Below are positions 56,800 to 64,000 of a stretch of DNA of 64,000 nucleotides, one piece after another. The DNA comes from Bedellia somnulentella. Lineage: Eukaryota > Arthropoda > Insecta > Lepidoptera > Bedelliidae. Numbering within the stretch: position 1 is the stretch's first letter; the number at the start of each line of letters is the position of its first letter. The DNA lies in the NCBI GenBank assembly GCA_963576735.1, contig OY755196.1:5995912-6059911 (forward strand), written 5' to 3'. The translations under genes were made by a program, and so were the position numbers. The notes under the pieces are model-generated. The model was not told the origin of the DNA and did no database searches. It worked only from the letters and a program-made list of their open reading frames with translations.

Positions 56800-58905
56800 T
56801 GCAAGAAGTATGGAAAGTATTGACAGTGCTCAAGAACAACAATCAACCCATGATCCGTAAGAGGCAGTTAATGAGGTTACAACTAGGCGATTATCGGACG
56901 TTGATGGCCAATGAAGAGAAGAAATTAGCGAAAAGTCAGTTATATTCCTTATTCAACAAATATATAAAAAAAAGAGGTACACAGAAAATGCAAAATAACC
57001 CAATAGTACATAAAACGGTCCTTTGGATCTGATTCTGTTTTTTTTTTAACATTAGGTCAGTGGAGTTGTACATATACTCACGGCTATAAGTCTTTTGAGT
57101 TGATACACAACTCAAAAGACTAAAATATTTTCGCCATATATCCCCAGGGGTGACAGAGACACATATACTTGTTACCTGTTGTTCTACCTCCGTTTTTCTT
57201 GTACAGTGTACCCATGTGATAGGGGGAAGGCCGATTGCTGTTTTATAAAAATGCGCTAAGTACAATTTAGCCATGAGTTTAATCAAAAAATCTAAATGTA
57301 TATTTTTTAAATAAAGATAATAACTATTATTTTTTGAACGTGAAATGTTAGAATTTACTGACTTTTCCGTTGCTTCGGTAGGTAATTGTAAAGAAAAGAA
57401 CATACATACATATACTCACGGCTATAAATCCCTAAAAGGGGTTGCCAGAGCTTCAGAATTAGAAAATTCTTCAGCCTCTTTTGGAAGTGAAGTGGGGAAA
57501 AGATTGTAAAATAAATGTTTTTGTTGATGGGTCTCCAACCGCATCGCCCAAAACTCACTTAAAAAGCTCCGATACCCTTAGTCGCCTCTTACAATCACCC
57601 ATGGGAAGAAATGGGGTAGTTGAAGTATGGGGTTATTCTAAGCCGACAGTACACTGCATCGGTAAAGAGAAGAAGCAACGAAAAAACTCCTTACATTGTA
57701 ATTTTTACATACATACATAGTGTAGTGTCGGCTTAGAATAACACTACCGTGAGTGATCGTAAGAGGCGACTAAGGGTATAGGGGCTTTTTAAGTGATTTT
57801 TGGGCGATGTGGTTGGAGACCCGTCACCAAAAACGTTTATTATTATCATCTTTTCCCCAATCAGCTTCCAAAAGTGGCTGAGGAATTTAACATTCCAAAG
57901 CTCTGGCTACCCCGTTAAGGGATTTATAGCCGTGAGTATATGTATGTATGTATATATGTATGTAACATAATATCTCAACAAAGAGCTCCTACTATATTAT
58001 TTACTCATTTTTTATTTACTATATTATTTACTTATTATTTATTTCCCACGGGTGTCGTAAGAGGCGGCTAAGGGTATGGGGCTTTGAAGCTAGTTTTTGG
58101 GCGATGCGGTTGGAGACCCCCACCAACGATACTTTATTTCTACCATCTTGTTCCCCATCAACATCCTAATGTGGCTGAGGAGCTTTCTAGCTCTAAAGCT
58201 CTAGCTACCCCTTTTTGGGATTTATAGCCGTGAGTATATGTATGTATAATTTGTACAATTTTGGGTTTAACATATTTTTACTTTTTAATGATTTTCTATG
58301 CAACCAAACCAAACGCTAGATTGATGTAAGTGCATTAGTTCTTGTAATATTTCACATTAAAATTAAGTGTGATGAATCAAAGAGCAAGTATGAAAAGATT
58401 TGTGAATATAGCCGGAAGCTCGAGAGATTTGCCAAGATCATTCAAAGTGCCGATCGATATTCTCTGCCTACCCTTTAAATGATGAAGCGAGTGTTCAATT
58501 TATATTACATTTGTTTGTATTATATTTGTTTCAGTGACGAAGAAGATCACAATAAGTCAGCCTGTTCATTCACCAAAAGCGACCTTCTTACGTAAATCGG
58601 CATTCCAAACAACTGGGGATAGTTCTTTTAGATTTGATTTTAAACTAACAAGTGATGATTTAGATTCTAGAAACGCTGAAAACATAGATGATGCTAAAAG
58701 TGAACATTTTAGTGAAAATGGTCATACACAACATACATATGTTGAAAATATTAATCAATCAAGTGCTGGTGACATGACCAAAACTACTACAAGTGATGCT
58801 AGTTCTAAAAACTTTGTAGCAGATAAATCCAGTGCTAGTAATACACCTAAAGATTTTAAATTTTCCTTTTCCAAAGATGAATTCAAGTTTAATTTTAGTT
58901 CATAG
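56800..58905 (+). CDS. UPF0488 (C8orf33-like) gene, last two exons
   Basis: Exon 56800-56934 (after TTTCAG) encodes QEVWKVLTVLKNNNQPMIRK then RQLMRLQLGDYRTLMANEEK and KLAK. Exon 58535-58905 (after GTTTCAG) encodes TKKITISQPVHSPKATFLRK, an acidic/Ser-rich part and ends FKFNFSS. The RKRQLM..GDYR block and the terminal FxFNF motif are hallmarks of UPF0488/C8orf33 proteins (function unknown). The exon join is in phase (A + TG). The donor of the first exon (GTCAGT) is weak. The upstream exon was not identified; the first exon here starts in phase with one base carried over. AATAAA occurs near 59056. The 1.6-kb intron is full of repeats. Confidence 0.75.
57125..57290 (-). repeat. SINE S1, degenerate
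   Basis: TATCCCCAGGGGTGACAGAG and CATGTGATAGGGGGAAGGCC are diverged S1 blocks in reverse. Just upstream, 57090-57121 is a small perfect hairpin (AGTCTTTTGAGTTG and its complement). Confidence 0.6.
57402..57658 (+). mobile_element. Repeat R1 copy in UPF0488 intron
   Basis: A full-length R1 from ATACATATACTCACGGCTAT to the GCCGACAGTACACTGCA end. It faces another copy at 57718. Confidence 0.8.
57718..57964 (-). mobile_element. Repeat R1 copy in UPF0488 intron, inverted
   Basis: Reverse-orientation R1 (TAGTGTAGTGTCGGCTTAGA to GCCGTGAGTATATGTATG). With 57402-57658 it forms an inverted pair 60 bp apart. Confidence 0.8.
58036..58247 (-). mobile_element. Repeat R1 copy, partial, in UPF0488 intron
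   Basis: CCCACGGGTGTCGTAAGAGG to GCCGTGAGTATATGTATG; lacks the outer 35 bp of the unit. Confidence 0.75.
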
Positions 58906-59317
58906 TCACTATCTTTATTTATAAGGATCCGGAATGTTCTACGCACCATACTTTATTTGAGATATCTTTTCGTAAAATTTGCAACAATCGTGAAAATTAA
59001 AGTACTCTTTTTTATAGTATTATAGTATTCTGTTATTTATATATAAAATTTGCAGTTAATAAAAGTAAAGTAAATAAGTAGACATTCACATTGTATGTGA
59101 GTGGATGTTGTAAATACCTATTATATATTATATTGTTTTTTAAACGTGTTAGAATAAGTATTAATTAAATTTGTCTTCCAGTCTTGTTGAATGTTTTATT
59201 TGAGATATAAACGTCTACCACCCCGCCTCCGTATTATGTAGCCTAAGTAATCCCCAATGTGCCTCAAATTGCAATACTAGTACTCTTAAAACTCGAAACG
59301 CATATAAAATTTCGACA
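58906..59317 (+). other. UPF0488 3' flank
   Basis: AT-rich sequence with AATAAA near 59056; probably 3' UTR and termination region. No other gene is seen. Confidence 0.4.
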
Positions 59318-59620
59318 TTGACAACGACAATCAATCAACTTGCGATAGGGCGGTCGCTGAATGTAGTTGCAGTTCTCTTTACGGAGGAGTTCAGAAACGA
59401 TCTGTGGCAAACTACAGCTATCATACCATTCCGCATTAACCGTTCTTGGTCCCTTAAGAGGAATAGTCGTAACATGACCGGTTTAGGAGACAAACGCGTA
59501 TATCCAGGATTCGTCATCTGATACAATGTTGTATACAGCATTTGAGGATTGTGTGTGGATTCTTTTGAGAGTCCTGCATATATTACATGTTATACTTTGC
59601 ATAATTGTAGCGCCTCGATA
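59318..59620 (-). pseudogene. mariner transposase fragment
   Basis: The minus strand reads VYNIVSDDESWIYAF (first catalytic Asp), then GHVTTIPLKGPRTVNAEWYD and LPQIVSELLRKE, the middle of a mariner transposase with an internal deletion. The sequence is clearly different from the intact element at 50516. Confidence 0.65.
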
Positions 59621-59629
59621 CTTATATGA

Positions 59630-60360
59630 GCGCTCAGATTATCGCAGAGGACAATGTTCATTCCTTTTCTTATCATCTATGGGTAAATGTTTTTCTAGCC
59701 ATTGGTCAGAAATGTCCATATCAATCCATCCAGATTTTGATACAGTCATTTTGGATGATCCTGAAGCAATATGCATGCAATCACACCATTCATAAATATG
59801 CATACAGAAAAACGGTGGGATAAATTTACCCATAGCATTGCCACAAAACACAATAGGAAAGTATGACTTAATGGCATTTCAAATTATCTCCGGATGACGA
59901 TTAGCACTCCGAAACAAGAGCTTCTGTTTAATAGGGTCTTCAAGAAAACTAGAGAGCTTCTAATTCAAACCGGTCAAAAAACTTATTAACTCTTTCTTCG
60001 TTTAAATGTGCACTCTTACGAGAAAAAATATGAGTAATCTTCTCCTTTAATGCTGGATGTCTCTCCAGGAAGACTTTTCCCCACTTATAGCCTCGGGAAC
60101 TATTTACGAATTCTGGCACCACTTTTTTAAAAGAGCTTTTAAATCCATCAAATCTAAACTGGTATGCCACCATTGTTAGATGCAAGCAAATGATCCCTTA
60201 ATGTTATCCTTTCTTCCAAAGTGTGACATGGGTCTGCCTACAGATTTGTTATGCTTGTTTTAAGTTTTTTGCAAAGAGAGTTTCTAGGAATAATGTAAAT
60301 TTTGGCTGCTTGCCTTTGGGTTAATGCACCAGACATAGTCTTCCTAAGAAATAATAAATT
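59630..60360 (-). pseudogene. pogo/Tigger-like transposase remnant
   Basis: In order on the minus strand: a Pipsqueak-type helix-turn-helix (60340-60200: ALTQRQAAKIYIIPRNSLCK), a CENP-B-like second domain (60120-59955: RGYKWGKVFLERHPALKEKI), then part of DDE_1 (59851-59639: FCGNAMGKFIPPFF, SKSGWIDMDISDQWLEKHLP). This domain order is that of pogo/Tigger transposases. Several shifts, no catalytic triad complete. Confidence 0.65.
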
Positions 60361-61160
60361 TCGTCTTATTACTCTTTATCTTTAGATGTCTGTTTTATAT
60401 CTATGTATTGGTCTTTAGATAGCTTAGTATCTACATACATGGCTCGTCCATTAGTCATCTTGATTGTTAAATTATTTGTCGGGGAAAGGCCCTTTTTCAT
60501 TTTTTTGGTTCTATTAGATGATGCTGTTGGATTTAACATGCTTCAAAACTGTAGCGGCGCGGCATCTCTTTCGCCATCTGCCGTCAGACGCATTTGGGTA
60601 GCTTGTGATACTTCGTGGCTAGAGTTCTGTCGTACAAGGTACATATACATTATTCTTCTTCTTGTTGATGAAAAAAAAATGTATTTTTCTGGTTTTGTGT
60701 CAAATGTCCGTTGTCAAAAAAAAGTCACAAAGTTTATTTTTCATTTTTTGAACGTTATTATTTTTTTAATTTATTCGGAAGGTGTTCGTCTTTACGAAAA
60801 AAATATGAAAGTAAACAGTTTTTTATTGCTTCTTCTCTTTAGAAGAAGCAATAAAAAACTGTTTACTTTCATATTTTTTCATTTTTTCAAAATATGGTTT
60901 GTACAATTTTGACCAAACCAAACGCTCTAGTTTAACATAATTAAACTAAATTGTCCATCATTAAAATCAATCACTTAACGTGAGAAAGAAATCCTCATGA
61001 GACAATTATTCCTGGGAATAACGAGGGAAGATTTATAGCTTTACAGACACGGTCATGTGCGCGTTGGGTGCTTGTCTTTTAAAAAATTTTGAACACTGTA
61101 GTAAGATTTCTTTAAAAGCATTGCTTTAATTGCTTTAAAAGATGCCACAGGCAATTCCAA
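60361..61160. other. No gene seen
   Basis: The plus-strand frame 60403-60912 crosses the perfect hairpin and T-rich runs, and has no recognised content. 60930-61160 may be the 3' UTR of the LINE fragment beginning at 61165. Confidence 0.4.
60798..60879. repeat. Perfect inverted repeat (39-bp arms, 4-nt loop)
   Basis: Arms 60798-60836 and 60841-60879 (AAAAAATATGAAAGTAAACA and onward) are exact complements around CTTT. No coding role is seen. It is a snap-back duplication or a small foldback. Confidence 0.9.
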
Positions 61161-61164
61161 TATG

Positions 61165-61585
61165 TCAGAAGGAAGTTTGTTGAATATTTTGAGGGATAGT
61201 CCCATAAAGGAGTGAGTTACTTACTTTATTAAGTCTCCACTTCGGTACGTTAAGTTTGTCCTTATTTCGAGTGTTAACTGTATGCCTTTCACTAACTTTG
61301 CTAAATTGGCCTAAATGCTTTTTGGCATACATTAAATTCTCTAATATGTATTGGCAAGGGACAGTTGAAATGCCAATATCTTTAAATTTATCGCGCAACG
61401 AATACCTCGACCTTAACATGTAAATAGATCGGATAGCTCGCTTTTGTAAGACAAAAACTTTATGAACATCAGCCGCTTTACCCCATAATAAAATACCGTA
61501 CGACATAATACTATGAAAATAACTGAAATAAACGATGCGAGCTGTTTCAATGTCTGCTATTTCTCTAATCTTACGCACGGCATAC
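61165..61585 (-). pseudogene. LINE (Jockey-like) 3' fragment
   Basis: It reads ARIVYFSYFHSIMSYGILLW, HKVFVLQKRAIRSIYML and YAKKHLGQFSKVSERHTVNT, the post-RT region of Jockey-like ORF2. It joins a Harbinger coding fragment at about 61585 without a frame break, which is why one open frame spans 61165-61764. Confidence 0.7.
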
Positions 61586-61816
61586 GCTTTAAAGGGTACC
61601 ATCAAACAGGGATGAATCCCATAGGCAGCATCTCCCACTAAATCGGTATCATTTGGGAAATGCTTGTCTGGATCAAGAATAAAACTCATGACAGGAGACA
61701 ATCGGAACAAACTTGCGTCGGGGACTGATCCAGCCCATCCAGCAAATATACTCGTAAATAACATTTCCCAGGAACAAACTGCTGTTGCTTTCCCAACATC
61801 ATACTCACAGATTGAC
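61586..61816 (-). pseudogene. PIF/Harbinger transposase fragment (DDE_4)
   Basis: VFAGW-type FAGWAGSVPDASLFRLS and NDTDLVGDAAYGIHPCLMVP are the second catalytic region of HARBI1-like nucleases (GDAAY aspartate). An acceptor-like TTATAG precedes it at 61817. The rest was cut away by the LINE insertion. Confidence 0.7.
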
Positions 61817-61854
61817 CTATAAGAAAAAAAACATACTTTTAACTTCTAACTTTA

Positions 61855-61945
61855 ACACGTTCACAGTCCTATGAGCCCAATGTGGGCTCATGTCACGCGT
61901 ATGGCTCCAAGTTCGTGAGCCCACATTGGGCTTACAGCTATTAGG
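61855..61945. repeat. Inverted-repeat motif GAGCCCAATGTGGGCTC
   Basis: GAGCCCAATGTGGGCTC (palindromic) near 61877 and GAGCCCACATTGGGCT near 61918 are near copies. They follow TTAACACGTTCACAGTCC, which resembles the start of some TTAA-flanked (piggyBac-like) elements. No partner end was found. Confidence 0.35.
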
Positions 61946-62149
61946 TGGTTTGTTCTGTTTTTTTGTCGCGGACGTATGAGTTAGGAAGTCTACAGTTTTC
62001 GGACTTGTTATTGAAGTATTTGTTGTGGAAAAACATTCAAATCAATTCTAAATTTCCTTCGGGAAAATCTATGAAGTGTGGTGAAACAAGAAGCAAAAAA
62101 TAGAGCCAGTTATTTATTAATTCCATTTTATTTATGCAAATTCAATTTT

Positions 62150-62275
62150 AGGGGCGATCCATTAATTACGTCACACCAATTTTATGATTTTTTGACCCCT
62201 CCCTCCCCCCTTGTCACACTTCGTCACAATTAACTACACCCTCCCCCCTTAGTGTGACGTCACATTTAGGTTTTT
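62150..62275. repeat. Mariner-like terminal remnant
   Basis: GGGGCGATCCATTAATTACG followed by CTCCCTCCCCCCTTGTCACA and an inverted AGTGTGACGTCACATTTAGG resembles paired ends of short non-autonomous mariner-type elements common in insects. 62276-62447 holds nothing else. Confidence 0.35.
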
Positions 62276-62901
62276 AGTACAGGAGAAACTGAAATTACTA
62301 CATCACTCTGAAACTAACTTTTAATGCTTAAACGCTTACGGCGTTGTAAACTGAGACTTATTGCCTTTGAAATACATTCGCTATTTCGAAAACAATTATT
62401 CATTAAACTCTGCCAGAAAAATAGTATCAAAGGGTCTAGCAGGCTAAGGGAACAAGATTGGCCCCCGAAGCCGATCTGGCTGATTTTATGGTGGTGCACC
62501 GGTTTCAGCCACGGTTACTGTGTGACAAAAATCAGCCCTCGATCTTCTTTTGTTTTGGAGATTTTTGACATTTACCAAATCATCAAGGTATTTTTTAAAC
62601 TTATATTTTAGATAAACTACGCAAGCTAGAACAACCAAACCAAATCACGATAAACGAGAATAAAATGAACTTTTAATCGCGTGTTTTTACGGGGGGCCTA
62701 CCAATAGTACTTCAGTCAAAAAATCATAGTTTATTTTTTTTAGTACATTTTTTGACGTTTGCCGCGGAGGTACACCCACCAAAAAAATCTCAAAAAGAGC
62801 TACTAAAGACATGTACAAGTGCATAAAAAAAAATCCAAAAATCGTGGTGCGTCATGTCAAAAAATCGAAAATATTTGCAATACAACACCAGTATTTAAGT
62901 A

Positions 62902-63234
62902 ATTACGACGTGATAGCTCAGTGGGTAGAACACCGGTTGGTGTGCAAGCGACTAGTGTTCAAATTCCGGGTCGGGCCTACACCAATTTGTGTTTTCTAAA
63001 GACATATGTGTGGTTAATTATCACGGTTGTTAACGGTGAGGGAAAACATCGTGAGGAAACCCACATGGCTGAGTTGTACTTAGTCATGTGACTGTGTATT
63101 CGTACAAAAAAGGCGATAGGCCTGCCCTCTATCACGTTAGTACACTGTCCATGCAAAACGTCACGTGATGTTCAGAAGTATTAGTACCTCTGCCAACCCC
63201 TTCGGGGATATTCGGCGTGAACGTTTATGTTTAT
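62902..63234 (+). mobile_element. SINE S1, full-length
   Basis: A tRNA-like head carries box A (TAGCTCAGTGGGTAG at 62914) and box B (GTGTTCAAATTCC at 62956), the pol III promoter elements. The body and a GTTTATGTTTAT tail follow. GTATTTAAGTA is duplicated at 62891-62901 and 63235-63245. Confidence 0.92.
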
Positions 63235-63439
63235 GTATTTAAGTACTAGAGTAGTATATATTTTATGTAAACTTGTTTATTAGATTCTATTTATGAAGAT
63301 ATCATTTTGACATCTGAAATTTGATATTTGCAATCAAATGGTGGACTACAGTCTCAACACCCCCCTAAGTTACTGTTGGCATAATACAAATATGGATCAG
63401 ATAAGAAAGCTCAAAGTTGCTCAATGTAGCTCAGAGGGC

Positions 63440-63560
63440 AATGGAGAGGGCTATGCTCGGGGTTTCTTTGCGCGATCGAATCAGAAATGAGGAGGTCCGC
63501 TGAAAAACTAAAGTCACCGACATAGCCCGAAGAGTTGTAAACCTCAAGTGGCAATGGGCG
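63440..63560 (+). pseudogene. LINE C-terminal fragment (RTE-like)
   Basis: The plus strand reads MERAMLGVSLRDRIRNEEVR, then VTDIARRVVNLKWQWAG after a stop. This is the familiar end of reverse transcriptase ORFs of RTE-like LINEs. It lies at the centre of the large inverted repeat. Confidence 0.65.
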
Positions 63561-64000
63561 GGGAACATCGGTTTACAGAAAAAGAGTTTACATAAAATAT
63601 ATACTACTCTAGTACTTAAATACTGTGCACTTTTACATGTCTTTAGTAGCTCTTTTTTGAATTATTTTGGTGGGTGTACCTCCGCGGCAAACGTCAAAAA
63701 AGTGTACTAAAAAAAATAAACTATGATTTTTTGACTGAAGTACTATTGGTAGGCCCCCCGTAAAAACATGCGATTAAAAGTTCATTTTATTCTCGTTTAT
63801 CGTGATTTGGTTTGGTTGTTCTAGCTTGCGTAGTTTATCTAAAATATAAGTTTAAAAAATACCTTGATGATTTGGTAAATGTCAAAAATCTCCAAAACAA
63901 AAGAAGATCGAGGGCTGATTTTTGTCACACAGTAACCGTGGCTGAAACCGGTGCACCACCATAAAAATCAGCAAGATCGGCTTCGGGGGCCAATCTTGAT

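Larger units (their letters stand above)
62448..64000. repeat. Large inverted repeat, truncated by window end
   Basis: 62448-62822 is the near-perfect reverse complement of 63632-64000; 63234-63272 and 63586-63624 form a second, inner pair. The left arm has about 65 bp (62827-62890) and a SINE (62902-63234) that the right arm lacks. The unpaired centre is 63273-63585. The outer limit lies past base 64000. Confidence 0.9.

Noticed and set aside
60403..60912. 169-codon plus-strand frame
   Set aside because: Runs through a perfect hairpin and poly-T tracts; hydrophobic low-complexity translation only.
1..64000. CRISPR array, operons, Shine-Dalgarno sites
   Set aside because: Introns, SINEs and LINEs show a eukaryotic genome; no spaced short direct repeats of CRISPR type were seen.

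Overview
This is a eukaryotic nuclear window, and the repeats point to a lepidopteran (moth or butterfly). Evidence: a terminal repeat matching the classic looper-moth piggyBac end (CCCTAGAAAGATA, 56467-56479), Lep1-Helitron-like ends, tRNA-headed SINEs, LINE tails ending in (TATG)n, a Jockey-clade LINE, AT-rich intergenic DNA and GT/AG-spliced exons. No prokaryotic features are present.

Nearly everything is mobile or virus-derived DNA, much of it nested. 1-2.8 kb: end of a BED-finger hAT element. 3.1-9.0 kb: unassigned spliced remnant, deleted piggyBac, Helitron-like pieces, SINEs. 9.3-13.9 kb: one DUF7869-type gene interrupted by a hAT element (itself carrying a SINE), a (TATG)n repeat and a 611-bp insert. 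14.1-16.0 kb: four-exon DDE (IS630-like) transposase pseudogene. 16.8-22.1 kb: endogenous densovirus fragment (VP phospholipase region, NS1 helicase) split by a TIR element that is itself split by a structurally intact piggyBac with a 733-aa transposase. 22.6-30.6 kb: unassigned ORF, Jockey gag, KRBA2-like integrase, P-element relative, hAT end. 30.7-34.1 kb: decayed piggyBac carrying a DD41D mariner and a SINE. 34.9-48.5 kb: two more P/THAP9-like pseudogenes; the larger is split by a 5.3-kb Jockey element with 12-bp target duplications.

48.7-58.9 kb holds the only probable host genes: a small three-exon minus-strand gene (48668-49542), exon 1 of the mitochondrial import receptor TOM20 (52854-52981, plus) and two exons of a UPF0488/C8orf33-like gene (56800-58905, plus). 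Around them lie an intact mariner inside a SINE, an unassigned 360-aa-scale pseudogene on the opposite strand, and a truncated relative of canonical piggyBac. 59.3-64 kb: mariner, pogo, Harbinger and LINE remnants, then a large inverted repeat running off the window.

There is no operon logic here. Elements on the same strand belong to each other only where a TIR, target duplication or splice phase links them. The most useful observations are insertion chronologies supported by target duplications, and two apparently complete DNA transposons (piggyBac 18271-21545; mariner 50516-51806).
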